DNA of 64,000 bases from Granulicella paludicola (GTDB lineage Bacteria > Acidobacteriota > Terriglobia > Terriglobales > Acidobacteriaceae): NCBI RefSeq assembly GCF_025685545.1, contig NZ_JAGSYC010000025.1, positions 1-64,000 on the forward strand. Direction: 5' to 3'. Shown in pieces: positions 38,854 through 48,033 of the stretch. How positions within the stretch are numbered: the first letter of the stretch is position 1; every line of letters starts with the position of its first letter. Made by a program: the position numbers and the translations under genes. The notes beneath the pieces are model-generated. The model searched no databases and was not told the origin of the DNA. It saw nothing but the letters and a program-made list of their open reading frames with translations.

Positions 38854-39333
38854 TCAGCGCTTCCGTTGGCGCATCTCGTCCTGACGCATGGGCATCGCAT
38901 CGATGGTGCTGAGGAGCCTGTCCAGGGAGACTGGTGAGGAGGAGCGAAGTTTTTCGCCACCGTCCTTGCCGATGAGGATGACGGTGAAGGCGTCGGGTGC
39001 GATGTGGAAGCGCCTGCGGGCTGCTGTCTGCTCGGGTGCGGATAGGGTGACAATCGTGTCGAGTCTGAAAGTCTCTCTCCAGGGCTTGTTGTCTTCGTGC
39101 GACAGGATAGGGGTGAGGACGATATCGCGTTCGCGGAGATCGTTCGCGTTGGCTGCCAGAGCGCTGATCTGGTCGAGGAACTGCGCATTTGTGCCGGAAG
39201 TGAAGATAAGTAATGCCCGGTGCTGATCACGAAGGCTGCGGAGTGTGACGGGTGAGGGGCCTGCGTGTGCATTTTGGGCGCTCATGAGGGAGGTGCCTAG
39301 GAGGAGGGTGAGTGTGAGTGCGATTCGCTTCAT
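38854..39333 (-). CDS. Exported DUF4174-type protein
   Basis: 159 residues with a signal peptide (MKRIALTLTLLLGTSLMSAQNAHA). The mature part has a thioredoxin-like topology without active cysteines: LRDQHRALLIFTSG, RERDIVLTPIL, and RRRFHIAPDAFTVILIGKDGGEKLRSS, the pattern of the DUF4174 family. Function unknown. It lies 38 bases upstream of the LolA-like gene on the same strand, so the two are probably co-transcribed. Confidence 0.75.
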   Translation of the reverse strand: MKRIALTLTLLLGTSLMSAQNAHAGPSPVTLRSLRDQHRALLIFTSGTNAQFLDQISALAANANDLRERDIVLTPILSHEDNKPWRETFRLDTIVTLSAPEQTAARRRFHIAPDAFTVILIGKDGGEKLRSSSPVSLDRLLSTIDAMPMRQDEMRQRKR

Positions 39334-39360
39334 GTGTTCTCTCGGAACTGTTTGAGTGCG

Positions 39361-40095
39361 TCAGGGTACGGTGGATAGGGTGCGCGTGATCTTGCCGGTC
39401 GCGTCAAGGAATTGGATGCGCGGAGTGTTGTCGGCTGCTACGAAGAGTTTGAGACGAGGGTGACCGGTGGCGTCGCTGAGAGTAAGGCCTACAGAGTTGT
39501 CGCGGGAACGGTCGAGTGCGATGCGCTGGTGCGCCGGTGGGTACTTCTTCTGCAGGGCCGAGAGTTGAGCCGTGCGCGCTGGTCCTTCGGGCATCGACTT
39601 TGCCGTGGTGTAGTCGGCCATCATCTGTGGCGTGATGGGAAAGTCGGGGACGTCGCTCATGTGAATGCCAGTGAAGCGGTGGCCGTCTTCAAGGGAGGAT
39701 TCGAGGTTGAGGGTCTGGTCCTGCTCGTATTGATCGAAGCTGAGGTGGGAGAAGCTCATCGGCTTGCCGTCTTTGGAGAGACCACCCCAGATGAAACCGC
39801 CGTCTTCGGTGCCTTCGTCGTTCATCATGAGCAGACCGGCGGAGTCGCTGCGGTCCGGTCGCGCGAACTCCTTGCCGTGGTAGAAGCTGCCGGGGTAATC
39901 GGTGCGGTTGGAGAGGATGAGGCGCTCGGTGCCGTCGGGTTCGACGAGGTCGATGCGATGCGCGCGGATGCGATCGAAGTCGGTGACGCGGGAGGCTCCC
40001 TGCACGGGGTGGACGAAGCCGAAGTAGACGGTGAGCATGAAGGCGACGGTGACGACGGCGGAATAGGCAATGAGGAACCGCAGGCTGATCTTCAT
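39361..40095 (-). CDS. Membrane-anchored protein of unknown function
   Basis: 244 residues from ATG 40095 (MKISLRFLIAYSAVVTVAFMLTVYFGFVHP gives one N-terminal membrane helix; an upstream ATG at 40107 is possible). The rest is an extracytoplasmic beta-rich domain with strand-turn patterns such as RIDLVEPDGTERLILSN and GLTLSDATGHPRLKLFVAADNTPRIQFLD, which look like repeated blades. I do not recognise the family by name. It is 27 bases upstream of the DUF4174 gene, on the same strand. Confidence 0.65.
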   Translation of the reverse strand: MKISLRFLIAYSAVVTVAFMLTVYFGFVHPVQGASRVTDFDRIRAHRIDLVEPDGTERLILSNRTDYPGSFYHGKEFARPDRSDSAGLLMMNDEGTEDGGFIWGGLSKDGKPMSFSHLSFDQYEQDQTLNLESSLEDGHRFTGIHMSDVPDFPITPQMMADYTTAKSMPEGPARTAQLSALQKKYPPAHQRIALDRSRDNSVGLTLSDATGHPRLKLFVAADNTPRIQFLDATGKITRTLSTVP

Positions 40096-40138
40096 GAGCA
40101 ACACCATACACCGTGTCGATCAGCCTGCGGCATCAGGG

Positions 40139-41158
40139 CTAGTCTTTAAGGCTGAGCACGACCTTGCCGAAGTGACTGCCGCTTTGCAGGTGCTTGAACG
40201 CGGCTTTGGCTTCGGAGAGAGGGAAGGTGCGGTCGATGACGGGCTTGAGCCTGGCATGCTCGAAGGCGGCGTTCATGCGGGTGAACATGGCACTGCTGCC
40301 GACGTAGACTCCGTTGAGGAAGATGGATTTGCCGAGGATGGGGCGCACGTCGACGCCGGCGCCGGGGTCGGAGAGGACGCCGATGAGATGCACGTGGCCG
40401 CTGGGACGCACAGCCTTGAGCGAACGTGGCAGCGTGCCTGCGCCGCCAACCTCGACGACGTGATCGACGCCGCGCTTGCCTGTCAGGTTGAAGACCTCGG
40501 TGTCCCAGTCGGGGGTGGTGCGGTAGTTGATGGTGTCGTCGGCGCCGAGGGCGCGGGCTCTTTGGAGCTTCTCGTCGGAGGAACTGGTGACGATGACACG
40601 TGCGCCGTGTAGCTTTGCAATTTGCAGCGCGAAGAGACTGACGCCGCCGGTGCCGAGGATGAGCACCGTCTGTCCTGCGATGAGGTGGCCCTTCTCTATG
40701 AGAGCGTTCCAAGCGGTGAGTGCCGCGCAGGGGAGCGTTGCCGCCTCTTCGTGCGAGAGATAGTCCGGCGCGTGGATGAGACCGTCCTCTGGAAAGAGCT
40801 TTGCTGTGGCAAAGGTGCCATCGATGGGACCGCCGAGAGCGGACTTGCCCGTGGCGGCAGAGAACTCGCCATCGAGCCAGTCCTGAAAGAACAGGCTGGC
40901 TACATGATCGCCGGGCTTGAAGCGCGTGACGTCGTTGCCGACGGCTGTGACGATTCCGGCTGCGTCAGAGCCGAGGATGCGGGGCATCTCCAGCTTGGGG
41001 TTGTAGGTGCCTAGCGTGACCATCAGGTCTCGATAGTTGAGCGAGGCCGCGTGGAGGTCGACGACGACCTCATCGGGGCCGGGCGCGGCGAGTTCGCTGC
41101 TGGTGAGCGTGATGTTATCGAGACCGAACGCGGTGAGGGTGAGGGCTTTCGATTGCAT
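40139..41158 (-). CDS. Zinc-type alcohol dehydrogenase / quinone oxidoreductase (MDR family)
   Basis: 339 residues from ATG 41158, with AGGAG six bases upstream; the open frame continues far upstream but without support. MDR family features: AASLNYRDLMVTLG, GSDAAGIVTAVGNDVTRFKPGDHV, the nucleotide-binding LILGTGGVSLFALQIAKLHGARVIVTSSSDEKL, and GVDHVVEVGGAGTLP. The cysteine ligands of the structural zinc are absent, so it is probably an NADPH-dependent quinone or enoyl reductase rather than a true alcohol dehydrogenase. It is divergent from the Gfo/Idh/MocA gene with only 48 bases between, so they share a promoter region. Confidence 0.85.
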   Translation of the reverse strand: MQSKALTLTAFGLDNITLTSSELAAPGPDEVVVDLHAASLNYRDLMVTLGTYNPKLEMPRILGSDAAGIVTAVGNDVTRFKPGDHVASLFFQDWLDGEFSAATGKSALGGPIDGTFATAKLFPEDGLIHAPDYLSHEEAATLPCAALTAWNALIEKGHLIAGQTVLILGTGGVSLFALQIAKLHGARVIVTSSSDEKLQRARALGADDTINYRTTPDWDTEVFNLTGKRGVDHVVEVGGAGTLPRSLKAVRPSGHVHLIGVLSDPGAGVDVRPILGKSIFLNGVYVGSSAMFTRMNAAFEHARLKPVIDRTFPLSEAKAAFKHLQSGSHFGKVVLSLKD

Positions 41159-41206
41159 GAAGACTCCTGTCACCGAGTGAGATGCTGGCGGCGTATGCTG
41201 GGACGC

Positions 41207-42154
41207 ATGCATTTGAACTGGCTGGTTATCGGCATTGGAGATATTACGCGGCGGCGGGTGATCCCGGCGATTGAGAAGGATTCGCGAAGTGCGTTGCGCG
41301 GGCTTGTGACGCGCGACGCGAGCAAGGCTGAGGCTTACGGCGGAGTGGCTGCCTGGGCTACGCTCGACGCGGCCCTGGCGAACGACGAGGGCATTGATGC
41401 TGTGTATGTGGCATCGCCGGTGGCGTTCCATGCGGAACAGACGATCACGGCTCTGAAGGCTGGCAAGCATGTGCTGTGCGAGAAGCCGATGGCGATGAAC
41501 TATGCGCAGGCAGAGGCGATGGTGGATGCTGCGAAGAGCTCAGGCAAGGTGTTCGGTGTGGCCTACTATCGGCGGCTGTATCCGAAGCTGATGCGAGCGA
41601 AGGAGTTGATCGCGAGCGGAGCTATCGGTAAGCCGGTGTTCGTCGAGGGGATCTATCACGGCTGGCTGGAGAGCGAGGAGCGTGGCTGGCTGCGCGATCC
41701 TGCGATGGCTGGCGGTGGCCCGCTGTATGACGTGGCTTCGCATCGCATCGATGCGTGCAATTTTTTGTTTGGGGAGCCTAAACGGGCGGTTGGGCTGCGG
41801 TCGAATGCGTTGCATGAGTTGAAGGTGGAGGACTCTGCGACGGTTTTGATCGGCTATGCGGGCGGCGTACATGGCGTGGTGGATGCGCGGTGGAACTCGC
41901 GTGTAAGCCGCGATGAGTTTCGTGTGGTGGGCACAGAAGGTGCGCTGGAATTGACACCGCTGAACGGGCCTGAGATTCGCTGGCCGGGTGGTTCGGAGTC
42001 GCTGCCGTTACCGGAGAACACGCATAGGCCGCTGATCGAGAACTTTGTGGCAGCGGTGCTGGATGGAGCGCTACTGGCGTGTCCGGGGAGTGAGGCGATG
42101 GGGACGGACTGGGTGACGGAGCAGGTGATGCGCAGGTCGCCTACAGGTTCGTAG
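41207..42154 (+). CDS. Gfo/Idh/MocA family oxidoreductase
   Basis: 315 residues from ATG 41207. The NAD(P)-binding start is NWLVIGIGDITRRRVIPAI, followed by the family motif CEKPMAMNYAQAEAMVDAA (the EKP loop) and GGGPLYDVASHRIDACNFLFG with the catalytic Asp/His. Such enzymes oxidise or reduce hydroxyls of sugars, inositols or related compounds. The substrate is not evident. Its end overlaps the converging gene at 42141 by 14 bases. Confidence 0.88.
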   Translation: MHLNWLVIGIGDITRRRVIPAIEKDSRSALRGLVTRDASKAEAYGGVAAWATLDAALANDEGIDAVYVASPVAFHAEQTITALKAGKHVLCEKPMAMNYAQAEAMVDAAKSSGKVFGVAYYRRLYPKLMRAKELIASGAIGKPVFVEGIYHGWLESEERGWLRDPAMAGGGPLYDVASHRIDACNFLFGEPKRAVGLRSNALHELKVEDSATVLIGYAGGVHGVVDARWNSRVSRDEFRVVGTEGALELTPLNGPEIRWPGGSESLPLPENTHRPLIENFVAAVLDGALLACPGSEAMGTDWVTEQVMRRSPTGS

Positions 42155-42689
42155 CGAGCGGCTGATAGCGAACGAGGAGTCTTGGGCCAGTGGCCGAGGT
42201 GGAACGCTGAAGCTCGACCGTCTGATTTTCGCCGCGCCAGCTAACGATGCAAAACGGCGAGGCGTTGGTGGGCTGCGAGTCGCAGACGCTGGAGCGATAC
42301 AGAGGCGCACCGTAGCGGCCGGAGAGGGCCCCGGTGAGTCTTTCGGCGGAGAAGGTTGAAAGGGTCTCGGGATCGGCGTGTACGCCCCAGTCGCCGCGCA
42401 TGCCTGCTACGTCGAGACTCAGCGTGACATCGCTGAGGTGGCTGTTGGTGTCGAAGTGAACGCTGACCACCATAGGCAGTGCCTGCGTGAGTCCTGGTAG
42501 CCAGAGTGAATAGTCGGTGTCGCTGCGCAGTGTGCCGTCCTGCGAGGTGGTGACGGTGATGTTCTGCTGAGAAAGCGCGTCGCGCGCGCTATCGCGGGTC
42601 TGGCCGAAGTGAAGGCCACCCCAGGTGTTCTGCGCGCGCAGGGTGGTCGCGAGGAGCGCGAAGGTCAGGATTAAGAGGATGCGGCGCAT
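42141..42689 (-). CDS. Small exported protein of unknown function
   Basis: 182 residues from ATG 42689, where MRRILLILTFALLATTLRAQ forms a signal peptide. The mature part begins NTWGGLHFGQTRDSARDALSQ and contains several short beta strands and two cysteines (VCDSQPTNASPFCIV) that could form a disulfide. No family is recognised. It follows ilvC on the same strand, after a GC-rich stem at 42739, and so may be separate from the ilv operon. Confidence 0.6.
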   Translation of the reverse strand: MRRILLILTFALLATTLRAQNTWGGLHFGQTRDSARDALSQQNITVTTSQDGTLRSDTDYSLWLPGLTQALPMVVSVHFDTNSHLSDVTLSLDVAGMRGDWGVHADPETLSTFSAERLTGALSGRYGAPLYRSSVCDSQPTNASPFCIVSWRGENQTVELQRSTSATGPRLLVRYQPLATNL

Positions 42690-42738
42690 TTGGAAGGCCT
42701 CGAAAAGTTCTGATAGCTGTATTGGATGCTTAAACGTC

Positions 42739-42781
42739 GGACGCGCGCGCTGACGAGGTGTCAACGCGCGCGTCCTATTTT
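42739..42781. terminator. Terminator downstream of ilvC
   Basis: GGACGCGCGCG (42739-42749) pairs perfectly with CGCGCGCGTCC (42765-42775). A TATTTTT run follows on the plus strand, and the minus-strand side is the end of ilvC, so it probably marks the end of the ilv operon. Confidence 0.7.
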
Positions 42782-42791
42782 TGTGTTGCGG

Positions 42792-43817
<1,026 letters not shown>

Positions 43818-43885
43818 GATGGTTTTCTCTTTCGTCTGGTTGATGAAGTCGGTGAAGGTTGAAGGCGGTGCCAATCCAAACGAGA

Positions 43886-43919
43886 AGCGGATTCTTCGCT
43901 GCGCTCAGAATGACAATGC
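43886..43919. repeat. Palindromic repeat copy between ilvN and ilvC
   Basis: AAGCGGATTCTTCGCTGCGC followed by TCAGAATGACAA, a diverged copy of the dispersed REP-like family, within the ilvN-ilvC gap. Confidence 0.6.
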
Positions 43920-43935
43920 AAAAGTGGTGTAAAGC

Positions 43936-44559
43936 TTAGTCGTCGAACTCGTTGGGAAGTGTCTCTTCGGGGTCGAGCGCGTCGGGGTCGAGGGTGGGAA
44001 AGTGTGCGGGATGCAGGCCGCCGGGCGTGGTGCCTAGGGCCTTGAGGACGCGGTTGGTGTGATGGCCGCGGCGCATGGCCATGCGACCGGTGCGAGAGAC
44101 TTCGAGGATGTGATAGTTGGATTCGCGAAGGACCTGGATGAGGCCTTCGATCTTGCTGGCGGAGCCGGTCATTTCGAGCATGATGGACTCGGGTGCGAGA
44201 TCGACGACGCGGGCGCGGAAGACTTGCGCGAGCTCGAATACCTGCGAGCGCGAGTGCAGACCGTGGGGCGAGTCTGGGCCTGCGGCAACCTTGATGAGGC
44301 AGAGTTCGCGGACGACGGCCTCGGAGCGGTTGACGTCGTCGACGTGGATGGTGGTTTCGAGCTTGTAGAGCGAGGCCTTGATGCGATGGCCTGCGTTCTC
44401 ATGCGCCTCGCAGACGATGGTCATGCGCGAGGCGTCGGCCTGCTCGGATTCGCCGACCGTGAGCGAGACGATGTTGATGCTCAGGCGGCGGAAGAGCGAG
44501 GCGACGCGGGTGAGTACGCCGGGTTTGTCTTGAACGAGTGCAACGAAGGTATGGAGCAT
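43936..44559 (-). CDS. ilvN: Acetolactate synthase small (regulatory) subunit
   Basis: 207 residues. The N-terminal ACT domain is typical: HTFVALVQDKPGVLTRVASLFRRLSINIVSLTVGESE, the valine-binding region. The second half (VFRARVVDLAPESIMLEMTGSASKIEGLIQVLRESNYHILEVSRTGRMAMRRG) is the IlvH C-terminal domain, then a 40-residue acidic tail. It activates the catalytic subunit IlvB and makes it sensitive to valine. It is separated from ilvB by the transposase element and a lipoprotein gene, an unusual break. Confidence 0.94.
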   Translation of the reverse strand: MLHTFVALVQDKPGVLTRVASLFRRLSINIVSLTVGESEQADASRMTIVCEAHENAGHRIKASLYKLETTIHVDDVNRSEAVVRELCLIKVAAGPDSPHGLHSRSQVFELAQVFRARVVDLAPESIMLEMTGSASKIEGLIQVLRESNYHILEVSRTGRMAMRRGHHTNRVLKALGTTPGGLHPAHFPTLDPDALDPEETLPNEFDD

Positions 44560-44586
44560 AAGACCTCAGGGATTAGAGAACAGGGA

Positions 44587-45093
44587 TTAGGGATTCGAGG
44601 GCGCAATGTACGGTGCGTCTGGGTTCCAGAGATGGGTCTCGTGGTCTTCGTCTTTCAAAAGCGCGCCATCGTCGTGATCCTTGTTGGCGAAGCTACCGAG
44701 GATGTAGTCGCCGGAGGCGTGGTAGGCACCTCCGCAAGGAAGTGCGCCGCTGGTGTACTTCTCGCTCGCGCACTTGCTGCCGCGATAGATGTGGAACCAC
44801 ATGATCGGGTCGCGTTTGTCGACGGCGGTCTGATCGATGTGCAGCGCGGCGAAGGTGTGCGCATGTGCGGCGTCGCGAAGCTGCCAGATAATGGCTTTGA
44901 TCTGATCGTCGGTCGCGTGTTCATCGGTGACGAGCGTGATGGAGTTGTCGGTCTGGTGGAAGATCTTGAAGGGTGGTGGTGCGATGGTGGGGCGTGAGGA
45001 GTAGGCGTCAATCTTTGCAATCTTGATCTGTGGATCAACCTTTGATGGTGCCGATTTGCAGCCAAGCGCACCACAAAATAGAGCAAGAGTCAT
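44587..45093 (-). CDS. Lipoprotein of unknown function
   Basis: 168 residues from ATG 45093, where MTLALFCGALGCKSAP is a short lipoprotein signal with lipobox GALGC. The frame stays open upstream, under the transposase gene, but this is a shadow. The mature protein has PPPFKIFHQTDNSITLVTDEHATDDQIKAIIWQLRDAAHAHTF and four spaced cysteines or aromatic residues in the second half (YRGSKCASEKYTSGALPCGGAYHASGDYI). No family is recognised. It is 27 bases upstream of ilvN on the same strand, so it is probably co-transcribed. Confidence 0.62.
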   Translation of the reverse strand: MTLALFCGALGCKSAPSKVDPQIKIAKIDAYSSRPTIAPPPFKIFHQTDNSITLVTDEHATDDQIKAIIWQLRDAAHAHTFAALHIDQTAVDKRDPIMWFHIYRGSKCASEKYTSGALPCGGAYHASGDYILGSFANKDHDDGALLKDEDHETHLWNPDAPYIAPSNP

Positions 45094-45121
45094 GGCACTG
45101 ACGACAGCGGCTGGCTGGAAG

Positions 45122-45766
45122 AGCGCCGGAGGCGAGACGATATACCAGCGTGGGGCAACGCCCCACGTGCGGTTACGTTTTGGTCCAGAGGGCCGGAGGT
45201 CCGATCTATAATTTTCGCCATGGCACGATCGCTGAGCTTTCTTCTTGTCCATGTTGTCTTCAGCACGAAGGACCGTGCTCCCGTTCTCGATGATGTTGTG
45301 CAACCCGATCTCTACGCTTATCTGGCCACGATTATCCGCAACAATGAAAGCGAGTGCCTTCGTGCTGGCGGTATTGCGGATCACGTCCATCTGGCCATTC
45401 GCTTGAATCGCACGGCGAATATTTCGGATCTGGTTGCGGAAATTAAATCGTCCTCGTCGAAATGGTTGAAGAGTCAATCGCCCAAACTGGCAAAGTTTGC
45501 GTGGCAACGCGGGTATGGTGCGTTTTCGGTAGGGCCGACCGATTTGAATGCGTTGATTCATTACATCGACAAGCAAGAGGCGCATCACGCGAAGCAAACT
45601 TTTCAGGGTGAGTTGCGCGTATTCCTGAAGAAGTATGGGATCGAATGTGAAGAACGCTACCTTTGGGATTGACGCTTGGATAGATCGGGCCTCTGGCCCT
45701 CTGGTGGCTGGGTCGGGCGTACGTCGGGCTTCGCCCGACGCTGGTATAGCGCGCGCCTCCGGCGCT
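45122..45766 (+). mobile_element. REP-associated tyrosine transposase (RAYT) element with nested inverted repeats
   Basis: The transposase gene is enclosed by two layers of inverted repeats. Outer: AGCGCCGGAGGCG...TATACCAGCG plus hairpin CGTGGGGC-AAC-GCCCCACG at 45122-45167, mirrored by hairpin CGTCGGGC-TTC-GCCCGACG plus CGCTGGTATA...CGCCTCCGGCGCT at 45722-45766. Inner: 45185-45209 against 45680-45704, 23 of 25 bases matching. This is how RAYT genes are flanked by REP/BIME structures. It lies between ilvB and ilvN, opposite in orientation to the operon. Confidence 0.85.
45220..45672 (+). CDS. tnpA: IS200/RAYT-type Y1 transposase
   Basis: 150 residues, the full length for this family. The HUH motif is ADHVHLAI (His55 and His57) and the candidate catalytic tyrosine is Tyr115 in ALIHYIDKQEAHHAKQTF, with the helix spacing of TnpA enzymes. 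These enzymes cut and rejoin single-stranded DNA at hairpin-flanked ends; RAYT members act on REP sequences and are often single-copy residents. It appears intact. The hairpins it would recognise are directly beside it. Confidence 0.9.
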   Translation: MARSLSFLLVHVVFSTKDRAPVLDDVVQPDLYAYLATIIRNNESECLRAGGIADHVHLAIRLNRTANISDLVAEIKSSSSKWLKSQSPKLAKFAWQRGYGAFSVGPTDLNALIHYIDKQEAHHAKQTFQGELRVFLKKYGIECEERYLWD

Positions 45767-45845
45767 TGGCACGGCACGGATGTGCTCTCGTAGATATTCT
45801 CCCCGCGATCATTTGTGCCATACTTTTGGTGCGCCTTACGCATGA

Positions 45846-47648
45846 TTACGCGTCCTCCGCAGTCTCAAGCAACGGGTCATGCTTGGGCCGGCGCACCATC
45901 TCATGCAGCGCGGCACCGGGGGCGATCATCGGGTAGACGCCATCTTCCTTCTCGACGGAGAAGTTGATGAGGTGGGGCTTGCCGCTGGTGCGGGCTTTGG
46001 TGACGGTGGGGATGACGTCTGTGCGTTTGGAGACGTTGGAGCCTGCCATGCCGTGGGCTGCTGCGAGCATCACGAAATCGGGCGAGAGGATCGGCGAGGC
46101 GGAGTAGTTCTTGTCGTAGAAGGTTTCCTGCCACTGGCGCACCATGCCGAGGAAGCCGTTGTTGATGACGGCGATGTTGATCGCGAGGCCTTCCTGCTGG
46201 ATGGTGGAGAGCTCGGAGGCGGTCATCTGGAAGCCGCCATCACCGGCAACGACCCACACGTCCTTTTCGGGGCAGGCGAACTTGGCGCCGATCGCTGCGG
46301 GCAGAGCGAAGCCCATGGTGCCGAGCCCGCCGGAGGTGACGAGCGAACGTGGCGACTCATGCTTGAAGTACTGCGCCTCCCACATCTGGTGCTGGCCTAC
46401 GTCGGTGACGATGATCGTCTGTTCGAGACGGCCTGCGGCTTTGGCCTCCTGCCAGATGTCGTGGATGACGTGCGCGGCGTAGAGGTGGCCGTTGTCGGGG
46501 AGGTTGATGATGTCGCGCACAGCAGCGTTGCCCTTGCTGGCGTTGATCTCGCTGATCCATGAAGATTCGCGGGGATTCGATGATGCAGATCCCTCCGCTG
46601 CGCTGCGGTATGACAAAGGAGAGAGTTGTGGAAGGAGGACCTGGAGTACCTGCTTGAGGTCGCCGATCAGCGCAACGTCGACGCGGACGTTCTTGTTGAT
46701 CTCGCTGGGGTCGATGTCGATGTGGATCTTCTTCGAACTCGGCGAATAGCTGGCGAGGTTGCCGGTGACGCGGTCATCGAAGCGCATACCGAGCGCGAGC
46801 AGCAGGTCGGCTTCCTGGATGGCGTTGTTGACCCACGATTCACCATGCATGCCCATCATGCCGAGTTGCAGCGGATGTGCGGCGGGGATGCAGCCGAGGC
46901 CGAGCAGCGTGGTGGCGATGGGTATTTGCAGCGACTCGGCGAGAGCGAGGACCTCGCGCTCGGCGCCGGACTCGACGATGCCGTGGCCTGCGAGGATGAC
47001 GGGCTTCTTGGACTGCTTGATGAGCTCGATGGCTTCGCGCATCGATTGTGACGATGCCTTGAGCATCGGGTGCGGGCGCGCCGGTGCGGGAGCTGCGGCG
47101 TCGAAGTCGTAGACGGCTGTGGCCTGCTGCGCGTCCTTGGTGATGTCGACGAGCACGGGGCCGGGGCGACCCGATCTTGCAATTTGAAATGCCTCGCGAA
47201 TGGTGGGGGCGATGTCTTCGGCGCGTGTGACGAGGAAGTTGTGCTTGGTCACGGGCAGCGTGATGCCGGTGATGTCAACCTCCTGAAACGCGTCGGAGCC
47301 GAGCACCTTCGATGAGACCTGGCCGGTGATGGCGACCATCGGGATCGAGTCGAGCATCGCCGTGGCGAGCCCGGTGACGAGGTTGGTGGCGCCGGGGCCG
47401 GAGGTTGCCATGCACACGCCGACCTTGCCTGATGCGCGGGCGTAGCCGTCGGCCATGTGGGACGCGCCCTGCTCGTGGCGGACGAGGATGTGATGGATGG
47501 TCGGGAACTTCCTCAGCGCGTCATAGATGGGCAGGATCGCGCCGCCGGGATAGCCGAAGACGGTGGTCGTGCCTTCGCCCGCGAGCGAGGCCCAGAGGAT
47601 TTCGGCGCCGGTGAGCGTGGGGTGTTGGTTGTTGTTGGTAGATGTCAT
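45846..47648 (-). CDS. ilvB: Acetolactate synthase large (catalytic) subunit
   Basis: 600 residues. ThDP-enzyme with VFGYPGGAILPIYDAL and HEQGASHMADGYARASG (the catalytic Glu), the FAD-binding central domain (LGMRFDDRVTG), and the ThDP/magnesium motif VVAGDGGFQMTASELSTI...NNGFLGMVRQWQE. It condenses two pyruvates to acetolactate, or pyruvate and 2-oxobutyrate. Oddity: about 20 residues between QVLLPQL and SSWISEIN (roughly 343-362) are encoded by an in-frame copy of the dispersed palindromic repeat (46585-46617), lengthening a linker before the ThDP domain. Since the frame is kept, the enzyme is probably active. Confidence 0.95.
   Translation of the reverse strand: MTSTNNNQHPTLTGAEILWASLAGEGTTTVFGYPGGAILPIYDALRKFPTIHHILVRHEQGASHMADGYARASGKVGVCMATSGPGATNLVTGLATAMLDSIPMVAITGQVSSKVLGSDAFQEVDITGITLPVTKHNFLVTRAEDIAPTIREAFQIARSGRPGPVLVDITKDAQQATAVYDFDAAAPAPARPHPMLKASSQSMREAIELIKQSKKPVILAGHGIVESGAEREVLALAESLQIPIATTLLGLGCIPAAHPLQLGMMGMHGESWVNNAIQEADLLLALGMRFDDRVTGNLASYSPSSKKIHIDIDPSEINKNVRVDVALIGDLKQVLQVLLPQLSPLSYRSAAEGSASSNPRESSWISEINASKGNAAVRDIINLPDNGHLYAAHVIHDIWQEAKAAGRLEQTIIVTDVGQHQMWEAQYFKHESPRSLVTSGGLGTMGFALPAAIGAKFACPEKDVWVVAGDGGFQMTASELSTIQQEGLAINIAVINNGFLGMVRQWQETFYDKNYSASPILSPDFVMLAAAHGMAGSNVSKRTDVIPTVTKARTSGKPHLINFSVEKEDGVYPMIAPGAALHEMVRRPKHDPLLETAEDA
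46585..46617. repeat. Palindromic repeat inside the ilvB coding region
   Basis: GCAGATCCCTCCGCTGCGCT then GCGGTATGACAA matches the intergenic REP-like unit (compare 34191-34222), but here it is translated on the minus strand as part of the LSYRSAAEGSAS segment of IlvB. Confidence 0.78.
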
Positions 47649-47652
47649 TGCA

Positions 47653-47991
47653 TTACCGTCCTAAGTTGGTGTAAATCGATGTACCGTTGTTCCGAAAAAT
47701 GTCGCATGCCACATAAATCATGAAAGCCAAGAAGAGTGCGCCCATAAAGCGTCCGAAGAGTACCGCGCTCGTATCAGAAACATTGCGACGCTTACCCCAA
47801 GCGATGTTTATGACTGTCTCTCTTGAACCAAATAGACAAGCTGCTCCGATGAAGCAAAATGTTATGAATGACAGTCCGCCCGCGAACGCCAGCAGAGGTT
47901 GGCTATTCTTCCAAATGAAAAGCGGAAAGAAAGAGAAGAAAGAAGCAGTGACCAGCGTGGTGAAAATTCTTGGTGCCGTTATATGTTTCAT
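47653..47991 (-). CDS. Small membrane protein within the ilv operon
   Basis: 112 residues from ATG 47991, with a strong GGAGGAGAG ribosome site immediately upstream. Hydrophobic segments at about 10-27, 33-52 and 80-98. It ends five bases before the ilvB start, so translation is probably coupled. Base composition is clearly lower in GC than in ilvB and ilvD, suggesting later acquisition. No family is recognised and no link to amino acid synthesis is evident. Confidence 0.68.
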   Translation of the reverse strand: MKHITAPRIFTTLVTASFFSFFPLFIWKNSQPLLAFAGGLSFITFCFIGAACLFGSRETVINIAWGKRRNVSDTSAVLFGRFMGALFLAFMIYVACDIFRNNGTSIYTNLGR

Positions 47992-48033
47992 CTCTCCTCC
48001 TTCCTAATCTGCATCGCATGATCTTCGACCTAC

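Noticed and set aside
45094..45843. N-terminal extension of the lipoprotein gene (250 more residues on the minus strand)
   Set aside because: It lies fully under the transposase gene and its inverted repeats, and a lipoprotein signal begins at 45093.
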